Assembly: GCF_017599345.1 (NCBI RefSeq)
Contig: NZ_JAGFVL010000055.1
Location: 5,971 to 69,970 of the forward strand
DNA: 64,000 nucleotides
Origin: Gracilibacillus suaedae
Lineage (GTDB): Bacteria > Bacillota > Bacilli > Bacillales > Amphibacillaceae
Direction: 5' to 3'
This document shows, one piece after another, positions 17,501 through 28,459 of the stretch (its first letter is position 1; each line of letters starts with the position of its first letter). Under the pieces are notes generated by a model, which saw only the letters and a list, made by a program, of their open reading frames with translations, was not told where the DNA came from and made no database searches. The position numbers and the translations under genes are program-made.

Positions 17501-19780
17501 GTGTCAACTAAAGAATGGCAAGAAATAGAAGAAAAAATCCAGAGTTGGAATTCACTCGATGAAATTCCCCCATACAATGAAGTAGAAATATTAAGGATCT
17601 TCGACAAAGTTGAGCAAGCTACATTTTCATTACAAGTAGACTCAGAAGCATTACTGTATAGTATGCTTACTTTTTATCGTTTGAAAAGAAATGTCACAGA
17701 TGATCATTTAAATAAACATCTAGAGCAACTTAAAAAAGAAAGTAATCACCCGATGGTTGCAGATGTACAAGCATTAAAACACTATTTGTCCATCTATAAT
17801 GATATCAAGGAGACTGAACTCGCTCAATTTCACATTCGGGAAACAGACTTTGATCCAGTTAAACTAAAGAAAGCTAAAGGTCTCCTAACGGAAATGGATC
17901 GTCTATCCCAATTGAAATTGATTCATACAGCATCCAATAATCGTATTAAAAAGACATATGATCAGATTTTTGATCAGGTGGAATATATAGAGGATGTCGC
18001 CGAAACGTTTGTTTACACTTTGGAACAACGCAAGTCAACGAAAGACATTCAGCCCTACAATGAGGCAGTTGAAAAATTAAGCTATTATATTACTCTTTTT
18101 TATGATGCACTACCTTCTTTCATTAAGGCAGAAACAACCTCTAATCCATTAGATGAATTAACGAAAATGGTTGGGCTGGATGAAGTGAAGCATTATATCA
18201 ATCATTACTATCAGTATTTAAAATATCAGCAAAAACGAAAAGAAGCTGGATTTCAAATGGTCGATGAGCAAGGGTTAAATATGGTGATAACCGGAAATCC
18301 TGGTACTGGTAAGACAACAATTGCTCGGTTATTAGCGGATATATACTATAGTCTGGGGCTTTTAGAAACAAATGAAGTAATTGAGGTAAATCGTTCGCAA
18401 TTAGTTGGTTCCTTTATGGGGCAAAGTGAAGAGAATACATTAAATTATGTTAAAAAAGCCCTAGGCGGAGTCCTGTTTATCGATGAAGCTTATAATTTAA
18501 AACGTGAAGACCAAACAGGCAATGATTATGGCCAAGCAGTCATCGATACGCTAGTTTCAAGTATGACCAGTAAGGAATATGCTAACAAATTTGCGGTTAT
18601 TATCGCAGGATATCCGGAAGAAATGCAGCATTTTTTATGGTCAAATCAAGGGTTAAGAAGCCGTTTTCCAGATGGGAATTATATAAAGCTACCTGATTTT
18701 TCAAATGAAGAGTTATTACAAATTGCCGAGGATACAGCGTTGCAAAATGATTACTTTTTTACAGAACAGGCACGACATCGCTTCCTATCATTAATTGAAA
18801 AGGCGCGTGTGGATGAATCATTTGGTAATGCTCGTACTGTTAAAGATTTAGTTCTTAAAGTAATATTTCATATTGGTGCAAGTCACGAGCTGCCATTAGA
18901 AGACAACTGGTTAGCTCATATGCGCATATCTGAAGAAGATATTGCTGCACTGGATGATCAGAAGGATTCTACTGTACCAATGGAACAATTGGAACAACTC
19001 ATTGGTCTTGATAATGTAAAAGAGGAAGTCAAAAAATTATCTGCATTCGTCCAAATACAACAAAAGCGCAAATCCCTACAGCTTCCAACTGTACCAGTTC
19101 AATTACATTCCGTCTTTTCGGGTAATCCGGGAACAGGAAAAACGACAGTTGCTAAATTGTTTGCCCAAATTTTAAAGCAATGTGGTTTACTGAAACGAGG
19201 CCATTTAGTTGTAGCTTCAAGAAGTGATCTTGTGGCTGGATTTGTAGGTCAGACCGCTACGAAAACAAAGAATAAAATTCGAGAAGCGCTAGGCGGCGTA
19301 TTATTCATTGATGAAGCATATGCGTTATATCGTGGGGAAAAGGACTTTGGGAAAGAAGCGATAGATACGATAGTGGACGAAATGACCAAGCATAATGAAA
19401 ATATCGTGATTGTTCTCGCTGGATATAAAAACGAAATGGAGCGATTTATTGCCAGTAATCCAGGATTGGAATCGAGGTTTAAGAAATACTTTCATTTTCA
19501 GGATTATACCAAAGAGGAACTGCTCGAGATGGTGCGATATCATGTACAAGCATTTCAATATCAATTAGATAGTAATGTGGTTGAGTATTTATTAAAACAA
19601 TTTGAAGATACAACGATCAATGGAAATGGACGATTTGTTGTTAATTTGATTAACGAAGCGATTCAGTATCAAGCGTTGCGAATAGATATGGAAAATCCTG
19701 AAATAGAACAACTCGAACTTCTAACGAAAAAAGATTTTGAATTAGCATGGAAATCAATTAGGGGGACGAATCAACAATGA
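17501..19780 (+). CDS. Tandem AAA+ ATPase of the CbxX/CfqX (SpoVK-like) family
   Basis: The 759-residue protein has a helical N-terminal region (residues 1-225) without recognisable motifs, then two AAA+ modules. Module 1 has Walker A GNPGTGKTT near residue 265, Walker B GVLFIDEAYNL near 323 and an arginine-finger segment GLRSRFPD. Module 2 has the same motifs near 541 and 598 (GVLFIDEAYAL) and GLESRFKKYF. Single-module relatives include SpoVK and rubisco activase CbxX; EccA of type VII secretion also shares this AAA type. Two intact ATP sites suggest an unfoldase or remodeller. GTG 17501 was chosen 7 bases after GGGGAGGAG. The stop overlaps the thioesterase start (ATGA), so they are co-translated. 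The client is unknown. Confidence 0.85.
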   Translation: MSTKEWQEIEEKIQSWNSLDEIPPYNEVEILRIFDKVEQATFSLQVDSEALLYSMLTFYRLKRNVTDDHLNKHLEQLKKESNHPMVADVQALKHYLSIYNDIKETELAQFHIRETDFDPVKLKKAKGLLTEMDRLSQLKLIHTASNNRIKKTYDQIFDQVEYIEDVAETFVYTLEQRKSTKDIQPYNEAVEKLSYYITLFYDALPSFIKAETTSNPLDELTKMVGLDEVKHYINHYYQYLKYQQKRKEAGFQMVDEQGLNMVITGNPGTGKTTIARLLADIYYSLGLLETNEVIEVNRSQLVGSFMGQSEENTLNYVKKALGGVLFIDEAYNLKREDQTGNDYGQAVIDTLVSSMTSKEYANKFAVIIAGYPEEMQHFLWSNQGLRSRFPDGNYIKLPDFSNEELLQIAEDTALQNDYFFTEQARHRFLSLIEKARVDESFGNARTVKDLVLKVIFHIGASHELPLEDNWLAHMRISEEDIAALDDQKDSTVPMEQLEQLIGLDNVKEEVKKLSAFVQIQQKRKSLQLPTVPVQLHSVFSGNPGTGKTTVAKLFAQILKQCGLLKRGHLVVASRSDLVAGFVGQTATKTKNKIREALGGVLFIDEAYALYRGEKDFGKEAIDTIVDEMTKHNENIVIVLAGYKNEMERFIASNPGLESRFKKYFHFQDYTKEELLEMVRYHVQAFQYQLDSNVVEYLLKQFEDTTINGNGRFVVNLINEAIQYQALRIDMENPEIEQLELLTKKDFELAWKSIRGTNQQ

Positions 19781-20193
19781 TAGTAACTACACCAATTAAA
19801 GTAAGATACCAGGAAACAGATCAAATGGGTGTTGTCTACCACGCCAATTATTTAATCTGGTTTGAGATAGGAAGAACAGCTTTTATTGAAGAGTTAGGTT
19901 TTAAGTACCATGAAATGGAATCAGAAGGGATCGTATCTCCAGTGATTGATGCCCGAATTCAATTTAAACAGCCAATTCGTTATGGAGATGATGCCTATGT
20001 TGAGACATGGCTCGTGAAATATAATGGGATTCGTACAACGTATGGTTATCGAATTATTGATCAGGATGGGGAAGTTGCTGTTACAGGAGAAACCCAACAT
20101 GTTATCGTAAAAAAAGATAATTTTCGACCGCTATCGTTAAAAAAACAATTTCCTAATTGGCATGAAGCCTATCAGAAAGCATTGGAGAGTTAG
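19777..20193 (+). CDS. yneP: YneP, acyl-CoA thioesterase of the 4HBT/YbgC type
   Basis: The 138-residue hot-dog-fold protein has the 4HBT signature RYQETDQMGVVYHANYLIWF, with the Asp and the YHANY loop expected for YbgC-like thioesterases that cleave short- to medium-chain acyl-CoA. In proteobacteria the relative travels with the tol-pal genes; in Bacillus it is the yneP gene at this place. Its start overlaps the stop of the AAA+ gene by four bases and yneQ follows 8 bases later. Substrate cannot be read from sequence. Confidence 0.9.
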   Translation: MIVTTPIKVRYQETDQMGVVYHANYLIWFEIGRTAFIEELGFKYHEMESEGIVSPVIDARIQFKQPIRYGDDAYVETWLVKYNGIRTTYGYRIIDQDGEVAVTGETQHVIVKKDNFRPLSLKKQFPNWHEAYQKALES

Positions 20194-20201
20194 GCATAAT
20201 T

Positions 20202-20501
20202 ATGGCTTTTGGAATTGACAGAAATACGTTAAAAAAATGGAAAGCAGATGTCCGCAATGGGAAAATAGCTTTCTTAACACATTACTGGCTGGATGATCGA
20301 TTTCCTGGTTGTACAACTGTTACTAAAGTAGGTTGTGCTGACTATCAGAAATTAATGGAATGGGGTAAAAAATACGGGCTGAGGAAAGAATGGATTCACC
20401 AAGATCCTAATTATCCACATTTTGATTTATTTGGAGACAGACAAAAAGAAATCTTGACTAATGAACAACAATGGGAACAGATTAATAAATTTCATTTGTA
20501 A
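20202..20501 (+). CDS. yneQ: YneQ, conserved protein of unknown function
   Basis: The 99-residue cytosolic protein includes GKIAFLTHYWLDDRFPGCTT and RKEWIHQDPNYPHFDLFGDR, recognisable as the Bacillaceae YneQ family, always next to yneP. No membrane segment or known catalytic motif is present, though the His, Asp and Cys residues are conserved-looking. The ribosome site is weak, so translational coupling to yneP is likely. It ends the run AAA+ gene-yneP-yneQ. No function is known. Confidence 0.85.
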   Translation: MAFGIDRNTLKKWKADVRNGKIAFLTHYWLDDRFPGCTTVTKVGCADYQKLMEWGKKYGLRKEWIHQDPNYPHFDLFGDRQKEILTNEQQWEQINKFHL

Positions 20502-20589
20502 AAGTAACGCTTAAACAGCATAGCATATCTTTGCATCTCATCAATAAGTTACATGAAAGCTGCCCAGCCTATGGATTTCTCTATACAAC

Positions 20590-20620
20590 AAAGACCAAGC
20601 CTTAAGGCTTGGTCTTTTTG
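20590..20620. terminator. Convergent terminator between yneQ and yidD
   Basis: AAAGACCAAGCC (20590-20601) pairs perfectly with GGCTTGGTCTTT (20606-20617) around TTAA, with A and T runs on both sides. The end of yidD lies inside it. Confidence 0.92.
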
Positions 20621-20829
20621 GTTGGGACAGGATCGAAGCCACCCGAGTGAAATGGATGGCATTTTAATATTCTTTTTACGGATAAATACGTTGCTTTAAA
20701 TATATTAAATTGGCGGAAACACTCCAAACTATAATGTGAACATGTTGGCTGAAACCGGCAACTTGGTGGAAACATTGGACTGATAAAACGTTGATAAAAA
20801 CGAATAAATGATATAATCAATTTTTTCAA
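20602..20829 (-). CDS. yidD: YidD, membrane protein insertion efficiency factor
   Basis: The 75-residue protein has the YidD signature: an N-terminal amphipathic helix ([15 protein letters not shown]), then [16 protein letters not shown] with three conserved Cys, and [12 protein letters not shown]. In other bacteria YidD helps the YidC/OxaA insertase at the inner face of the membrane and is often coded near rnpA-yidC; here it sits behind folE2. I chose the TTG at 20829, 6 bases after GAGGTG and 10 bases after the folE2 stop, because upstream codons belong to folE2. Translational coupling to folE2 is likely. Confidence 0.88.
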   Translation of the reverse strand: MKKLIISFIRFYQRFISPMFPPSCRFQPTCSHYSLECFRQFNIFKATYLSVKRILKCHPFHSGGFDPVPTKKTKP

Positions 20830-20839
20830 ATTACTCACC

Positions 20840-21763
20840 TCATCGATGAAGTGCTTTATCATACGTAATCGATGCAATGGCATCATGTAAATGAATGGAT
20901 TCTTCATTTTCACATGTTACGGTGAACTTCTCAATAAACGGTAATTCATATAAATCGGCAGCGACCAACCGAACCATGTCTTCTACAAAGCGAGGATTTT
21001 CATACGCTTGTTCTGTGACCATTTTTTCATCTGGTCGTTTTAAAACGGGATGGATTCGTGCGCTTGCGTTGCTTTCTGCTGCTTCTAATAACGCTTGTTT
21101 CCAGTCTGCATCATCCTCTTTGTAGTTGTGTGATAATTCAGCAGTCATTTTAACATTACCTCGTTGGTTATGTGCACTATATTCACTGATTTCTTTTGAA
21201 CAAGGGCACAATGTAGTAATTGTACCTTCAAGTGATACTGTTATGTTATAACCAGCATTTTTATCATAAATCATAGTGATTTCTGCATTGGCATGATTCA
21301 TTCCAGCCATGTCTGAAGCTGGTCCACTTCGCTCAAAGAACCAAGGAAATGAAACAGTAATTTGATTATCGTCTTGTTCGAGTCGTTCTGCCATTTCTTT
21401 GGTAAATTGTTTTAATGTTGAGACAGACAACTCGAATGGATTTCCATCACTATAGTGCTGTATCATTTCTGTGAAGCGGCTCATGTTTGTCCCTTTATGA
21501 CTTTTCTTAATCGAAGAAGTCATTTTGAAAGTTCCGATCGTTGTTTGCGTTGCGGGCTTCACTTTACTGTGCACTTGTATGGGATGTTTGACATTGGAAA
21601 TTCCCACTTGATCTATATCAAATAAAAAGTCTTTCTGTGTATTTTGTAAATCAGGCATTTTATCTTTTTCAGTTGGTTTTGTTTTCTCACCTGGTTCAAC
21701 TGAGCCAAACAATTTGTGTCTTTCTGTTTTGTTTGGAAGTTGTTTGGTGCTAAAATCTTTCAT
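20840..21763 (-). CDS. folE2: GTP cyclohydrolase FolE2 (type IB)
   Basis: The 307-residue enzyme converts GTP to 7,8-dihydroneopterin triphosphate, the first step of folate synthesis, using metals other than zinc, so it can replace FolE in zinc shortage. The active-site loop [17 protein letters not shown] (Cys186, Cys188) and the tunnel-fold segment [17 protein letters not shown] are present. The first 60 residues are a variable leader. AAAGGGG lies 7 bases before ATG 21763. A sigma-A promoter is visible, but no dyad like a Zur box was seen beside it. yidD follows in the same transcript. Confidence 0.93.
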   Translation of the reverse strand: MKDFSTKQLPNKTERHKLFGSVEPGEKTKPTEKDKMPDLQNTQKDFLFDIDQVGISNVKHPIQVHSKVKPATQTTIGTFKMTSSIKKSHKGTNMSRFTEMIQHYSDGNPFELSVSTLKQFTKEMAERLEQDDNQITVSFPWFFERSGPASDMAGMNHANAEITMIYDKNAGYNITVSLEGTITTLCPCSKEISEYSAHNQRGNVKMTAELSHNYKEDDADWKQALLEAAESNASARIHPVLKRPDEKMVTEQAYENPRFVEDMVRLVAADLYELPFIEKFTVTCENEESIHLHDAIASITYDKALHR

Positions 21764-21795
21764 GATTAGACCCCTTTCGTCTTCAACTATTTCAA

Positions 21796-21824
21796 AGTAT
21801 ACTTAATCTGCGTATAATATTCAA
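21796..21824 (-). promoter_or_regulatory. Sigma-A promoter of folE2-yidD
   Basis: On the minus strand TTGAAT (21819-21824) and TATACT (21796-21801) are spaced by 17 bases, 33 bases before the folE2 start. Confidence 0.6.
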
Positions 21825-21840
21825 TTTAAAAAGCTTGAAA

Positions 21841-21872
21841 AAAGGATCTAACGGTACAGTTAGACCCTTCTT
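21841..21872 (-). terminator. Terminator of plsY
   Basis: On the minus strand AAGGGTCTAAC pairs with GTTAGATCCTT with one mismatch around TGTACC, followed by TTTTC. It lies directly after the plsY stop. Confidence 0.8.
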
Positions 21873-22457
21873 TTACATCCATTTAATTTTAGGCTCGGTT
21901 TTGTTGATAATTCTTTTTATATTTGCTTGGTGTCGATATATCACAAATGCTGTTAAAATAGAAATGACAACCGTTAAAGCAATATCTTGCTGCACAATGG
22001 TAACGATAATGGTAATAATACCAGTTAACATGGAAGCTAGTGATACATATTTTGTTAAATAAAGGATAACTAAAAAGCTGCAGACCATAATGATAAATAA
22101 TAACGGATTAACACCCAAAATTACCCCTGAAGAGGTTGCTACTGCTTTCCCGCCTTTAAATTTCGCGAATACCGGGTACATGTGTCCAATTACGGCAAAA
22201 ATTCCGACTAACAGAGGGTAAACCGTTTCAGCTTGGAAAAGAACCGGGAGTACAGCAGCTAAAGTACCCTTTAAGATATCGACTATAGTTACCGTAATAC
22301 CAGCTTTTACACCGAGTACACGAAAAGTATTAGTAGCACCTAAGTTGCCACTACCGTGTTCTCTGATATCTTTTTGAAAGCCGACCTTACCTACGATTAG
22401 CCCTGTAGGTATTGAACCAAGTAAATAGGCAAGAATGATAAAAATAATATACTCCAT
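21873..22457 (-). CDS. plsY: PlsY, acyl-phosphate:glycerol-3-phosphate acyltransferase
   Basis: The 194-residue integral membrane enzyme makes lysophosphatidic acid from acyl-phosphate supplied by PlsX. The family motifs are seen in order: [49 protein letters not shown], and a C-terminal arginine-rich end, with about five to seven helices. The upstream frame extension lacks support. ATG 22457 lies 7 bases after AAGGAG; an ATG immediately before it is an alternative. It is divergent from yneT as in B. subtilis (yneS-yneT). Confidence 0.95.
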   Translation of the reverse strand: MEYIIFIILAYLLGSIPTGLIVGKVGFQKDIREHGSGNLGATNTFRVLGVKAGITVTIVDILKGTLAAVLPVLFQAETVYPLLVGIFAVIGHMYPVFAKFKGGKAVATSSGVILGVNPLLFIIMVCSFLVILYLTKYVSLASMLTGIITIIVTIVQQDIALTVVISILTAFVIYRHQANIKRIINKTEPKIKWM

Positions 22458-22677
22458 CATCAAACTCCTTAAATATAATGTTATGATTGATATTGTTGAC
22501 TTTATTTTAGCACGATGTTCACAAAAGAGATACATGCAATATTTAAATTTTTGTCCAACTATGATAAAACAGAAGAATAACTAGCAAGAAATGGATGAAA
22601 TCAGGAACACTTTTTACGTGTTTACTTGCGTGAAATCCTATTAAATGGTTTAATCAATAAAAATGAGGTGTAACAAG

Positions 22678-23091
22678 ATGAGTAATGAAAATGAACAACA
22701 ATTAATGCGCGAAATGTTGGAAAAAGCGAAAACTATTGCGGTGATCGGGCTATCAGATAAATCATATCGAACCTCGTATCAAATTGCAAAAGCGTTGCAA
22801 AATGAAGGATATCGGATCATTCCGGTGAATCCGAATGTAGAAGAAGTTTTAGGTGAAAAAGCATATGACGCAATAGAAGACGTGCAAGAACCTTTTGAAT
22901 TGATCAATATTTTCAGACGATCTATTTACTTAAAAGACTTAGCGAAAGAAATCGTAAAAACGGATGCCGACTATGTTTGGATGCAACAAGGTGTTATGGA
23001 TCATGAAGCATATGACTATTTAACCAAACGTAACAAACAGGTTATCATGGACCAATGTATAAAAGTCGCACATGCCGTTTTAATGAAATAA
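22678..23091 (+). CDS. yneT: YneT, CoA-binding domain protein
   Basis: The 137-residue Rossmann-fold protein begins with a helical head and has the CoA-binding signature KTIAVIGLSDKSYRTSYQIA, followed by GYRIIPVNPNVEEVLGEKAY and the end VIMDQCIKVAH. It matches the CoA_binding_2 family and B. subtilis YneT, of unknown physiological role. ATG 22678 was chosen, 7 bases after GAGGTG. It lies between plsY (divergent) and parE (same strand, 71 bases downstream) as in B. subtilis. Confidence 0.92.
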   Translation: MSNENEQQLMREMLEKAKTIAVIGLSDKSYRTSYQIAKALQNEGYRIIPVNPNVEEVLGEKAYDAIEDVQEPFELINIFRRSIYLKDLAKEIVKTDADYVWMQQGVMDHEAYDYLTKRNKQVIMDQCIKVAHAVLMK

Positions 23092-23141
23092 CTTTACAAT
23101 TAGGAATGTATGTTCTATATTCTAGTATAGAGGTAGTGTAG

Positions 23142-25115
<1,974 letters not shown>

Positions 25116-25120
25116 GGCTT

Positions 25121-25217
25121 TTTTACGGTGCTAACCGTCCATAAAACCCTACTTGAAGATTCAAGTAAATCCAAATTAGCTAAGAGGGGTTAACGGTCGA
25201 TACTAACACCCTGATTA
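25121..25217. repeat. Family II dispersed palindrome between parE and parC
   Basis: Left arm TTTTACGGTGCTAACCGTCC with ATAAAACCC and right arm GGGGTTAACGGTCGATACTA with ACACCCTGATTAA are imperfect mirror images. It fills most of the 168-base gap inside the operon and carries no T-run, so the two genes could still be co-transcribed. Confidence 0.75.
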
Positions 25218-25283
25218 ATTTTGCTAATCAACAGTGGTAAAACCACCCATTGTTGGAAGTCTTACTTTATAGGAGGAATTTCG

Positions 25284-27737
25284 TTGGCAGTAGAAGAAAA
25301 GTATTTAGATCTCCCTCTAGAAGATGTAATGGGAGATCGTTTTGGACGTTACAGTAAGTACATTATCCAAGATCGTGCACTACCTGATGCACGTGATGGA
25401 TTAAAGCCAGTACAACGCAGAATTCTGTTTGCAATGCACGAAGAAAAGAACACACATGATAAACCATTTCGAAAATCAGCCAAAACAGTAGGTACCGTAA
25501 TCGGTAATTATCACCCGCATGGTGATTCATCCGTATATGAAGCCATGGTACGATTAAGTCAAACATGGAAACTTCGTAATGTGTTAGTGGAAATGCATGG
25601 TAACAATGGTAGTGTTGATGGTGACCCACCTGCAGCGATGCGTTATACCGAAGCGAGATTATCCGCTATCGCATCAGAATTGATTCGTGATATTGATAAA
25701 GGAACGGTTGATTATATTCCGAACTTCGACGATACCATTGATGAACCAGTTGTACTACCAGCAAGAATACCTAATTTATTAGTGAATGGATCAACTGGTA
25801 TTTCTGCTGGTTATGCGACTGAAATACCACCTCATAATTTAGGTGAAGTCATCGATGCCATTATTAAACGTCTGGATAAACCTTCTGTAACGGTAGAAGA
25901 ATTACTGGAGATTGTCAAAGGTCCAGATTTTCCTACTGGTGGAATTATCCAAGGTTATGATGGATTAAAGAAAGCTTATCAGACAGGAAAAGGAAAAGTT
26001 GTCGTACGTGGAAAGGCAAATATAGAATCGGTGAAAGGAAATCGTGAACAAATCGTCATTGACGAAATTCCATATGAAGTAAATAAGGCTGTCCTAGTTA
26101 AACGAATGGATGAGCTACGAATTGATCGCAAAGTTGAAGGAATTGCAGAAGTTCGTGATGAAACGGACCGAACTGGTTTACGAATCGTTGTTGAGCTAAA
26201 AAGAAACGCGGACAGTCAAGGTGTACTTAATTATTTATATAAAAATACCGATTTACAAATTACCTATCACTTTAATATGGTGGCAATCAAGGATAAAACA
26301 CCGCAATTATTAAATTTATTACAAATGATTGATGCTTACATCGAGCATCAAAAAGAAGTGGTTACTAGACAAACAAAATTTGATTTAAACAAAGCGGAAA
26401 AAAGGGCACATATTGTTGAAGGTCTAATCAAAGCTGTTTCCATTTTAGATGAATTAATTCAAACGATACGTTCATCTAAGGATAAGCAAGACGCCAAGAA
26501 ACGGATTATGGAAGCATATGGTTTTACGGAACCGCAAGCAGAAGCAATTGTAACATTGCAGTTATACCGATTAACCAATACAGATATAACCGCTTTAGAA
26601 AAAGAAGCAGATGAGCTTCAAAAAGCGATCGCTGAATATCAGGCGATTCTTGCAGATGAAAAAAAATTGCTATCTGTTATCAAAAAAGACTTGAGAAGTA
26701 TGAAAAAGCAATATGCAGATGCCCGTCGTACCAAAATCGAAGAAAAGATTGAGGAATTAAAGATTAATGTAGAGGTAACAGTAGCTAGTGAAGATGTAGT
26801 TACGACTGTTACGGAACAGGGCTATGTAAAGCGAACTAGTATCAGGTCCTATACTGCTTCAAGCAATGAGGATTTTACGATCAAAGAGAATGACCATTTA
26901 ATCTCTTTATTAGAACTTAATACAACCGATCATTTGTTGTTGTTTACCAACAAAGGTCGCTATGTGCCGATACCAGTTCACCAGTTACCTGATATTCGCT
27001 GGAAAGAATTGGGGCAGCATTTGTCTAATATAGCTTCTATTGATAAAGAAGAGACAATTGTAAAAGCTATACCAATTCGGGAGTTCTCAAAAGATAAATA
27101 TCTTATTTTCTTTACGAAAAACGGTATGGTAAAGAAAAGTACGTTAGATTTATACTATTCCCAGCGTTATTCCCGTCCTCTGATTGCTTTGAACTTAAAG
27201 AAAGATGACGAGTTAGTCAATGTGTATGAAACAGACGGCAACCAAGACATATTTGTAGCTACAAATAAAGGTTACGGACTTTGGTATCATGAATCAGAAG
27301 TGTCAGTGATTGGACAACGTGCGGCAGGTGTGAAAGCAATCCAATTAAAAGCAGATGAATTTGTTGTTAATGCGGTTCTATTGGATGAACTGCAAGAAAA
27401 TAGACATTTGTTTGTAGCTACCCAACGTGGTGCATGTAAACGAATGACGATTGATCGCTTTGAGAAATCTTCCCGTGCTAAAAAAGGATTGGTTATGCTG
27501 AGGGAATTAAAGTCAAAACCGCACCGCATTGTTGGATTTGATATAGTTGATAGTGAGGATGTTATCACATTAGTAACTACTAAAGATGAAATCCATGAAG
27601 TAAAACCGAGGGAGCTTCCAATAAGTGACCGCTACAGTAATGGTTCATACGTAATCGACACCGACCTTGCCGGTGAAGTAACAACCATCAAATCCAAAAT
27701 GGAACTAACTAAAGCCTTTGAGGAAGAAAAAGAATAA
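25284..27737 (+). CDS. parC: DNA topoisomerase IV subunit A
   Basis: The 817-residue DNA-cleaving subunit has the catalytic tyrosine in AAMRYTEARLS, a winged-helix domain with the quinolone region HPHGDSSVYEAMVRLSQ (Ser and Glu at the positions that are wild type in sensitive strains), a long coiled-coil tower and a C-terminal beta-pinwheel with repeats such as YVPIPVHQLPDIRW and RGACKRMTIDRF. The start is TTG 25284, 7 bases after a perfect AGGAGG; the longer frame upstream runs into repeat DNA. It forms the operon parE-parC and ends at a strong terminator. Confidence 0.97.
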   Translation: MAVEEKYLDLPLEDVMGDRFGRYSKYIIQDRALPDARDGLKPVQRRILFAMHEEKNTHDKPFRKSAKTVGTVIGNYHPHGDSSVYEAMVRLSQTWKLRNVLVEMHGNNGSVDGDPPAAMRYTEARLSAIASELIRDIDKGTVDYIPNFDDTIDEPVVLPARIPNLLVNGSTGISAGYATEIPPHNLGEVIDAIIKRLDKPSVTVEELLEIVKGPDFPTGGIIQGYDGLKKAYQTGKGKVVVRGKANIESVKGNREQIVIDEIPYEVNKAVLVKRMDELRIDRKVEGIAEVRDETDRTGLRIVVELKRNADSQGVLNYLYKNTDLQITYHFNMVAIKDKTPQLLNLLQMIDAYIEHQKEVVTRQTKFDLNKAEKRAHIVEGLIKAVSILDELIQTIRSSKDKQDAKKRIMEAYGFTEPQAEAIVTLQLYRLTNTDITALEKEADELQKAIAEYQAILADEKKLLSVIKKDLRSMKKQYADARRTKIEEKIEELKINVEVTVASEDVVTTVTEQGYVKRTSIRSYTASSNEDFTIKENDHLISLLELNTTDHLLLFTNKGRYVPIPVHQLPDIRWKELGQHLSNIASIDKEETIVKAIPIREFSKDKYLIFFTKNGMVKKSTLDLYYSQRYSRPLIALNLKKDDELVNVYETDGNQDIFVATNKGYGLWYHESEVSVIGQRAAGVKAIQLKADEFVVNAVLLDELQENRHLFVATQRGACKRMTIDRFEKSSRAKKGLVMLRELKSKPHRIVGFDIVDSEDVITLVTTKDEIHEVKPRELPISDRYSNGSYVIDTDLAGEVTTIKSKMELTKAFEEEKE

Positions 27738-27744
27738 AATACCC

Positions 27745-27776
27745 AGATACCCAGCATCTCGTTGGGTATCTTTTTT
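27745..27776 (+). terminator. Terminator of parC
   Basis: AGATACCCA (27745-27753) pairs with TGGGTATCT (27763-27771), followed by TTTTT. Confidence 0.9.
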
Positions 27777-27814
27777 ACATGAAACATGAATTAAAAACTG
27801 CGAATAATCCATAA

Positions 27815-28349
27815 ACTACGCAGTAACGAGGACAAGGATTTCCTCTCTTCCATACTGCATTTTGATGAGTGCTGCCATACGCTTCGGCAGAATACTGCGC
27901 TTTCCGTGGGCACGGCCTCAGCTAACTTGGTAAAGAAAAGCACTTTACCAAGTGGATCTTCGGCTCTCGCTGTTCCCACAGGAGTCTCCGTATTCTGCCT
28001 AGAAATGAACTCATGGAACTAAACTTTCTGTTTTATTACAGTACTAATCGGCTGTGAATGCCCCTGTAGTGGAGAAATCAACTGGCTGATTTCGGATAAG
28101 TGTTGTGGAGCATATATTAACGAAGGCCGCCCACTTCAACTCCTGTGGGACCTGTTTGTCCTGAAGATCCACTTTTTCGAGCGGTTTGTGCTCGAAAAAG
28201 TTAGCTGAAGGGCAAACCCCACGGAAAGGGAAGTGGGCAGCCGGAGTGGTAGTTATCATCACGATATATTTCAAAATTATGTCTTAGGGTGACGGCACAT
28301 CAAATTACCATATTACTTCGAACAAACAGAACTTTCATTACTTCGCAGT
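27815..28349. repeat. Family I element, copy B
   Basis: Ends ACTACGCAGTAA (27815-27826) and TTACTTCGCAGT (28338-28349) are imperfect inverted repeats. The left module carries the inner hairpin ACTTGGTAAAG (27925-27935) with CTTTACCAAGT (27943-27953). A family II half-copy follows near 28028-28062. The right module has GCCCACTTC, an inner hairpin CTTTTTCGAGC/GCTCGAAAAAG and GAAGTGGGC. It fills the gene-free stretch between parC and dynA and has no reading frame of note. Confidence 0.8.
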
Positions 28350-28459
28350 ATATATCTATAATTCAGGTTCATCGTTGGAAATGGAAGAAAACTATTAGCC
28401 ATAATTGTAAAAAATCAGTATAATGGGAAAATAGAATGATCAATCAAGGAGTTTAGATT

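Noticed and set aside
21764-21830. Zur box before folE2
   Set aside because: FolE2 genes are often zinc-regulated, but no dyad resembling a Zur site was found in the promoter region.
25363-25629. Minus-strand frames inside parC, gltA, proA and other large genes
   Set aside because: They are antisense shadows with His- or Ser-rich composition and no ribosome sites.
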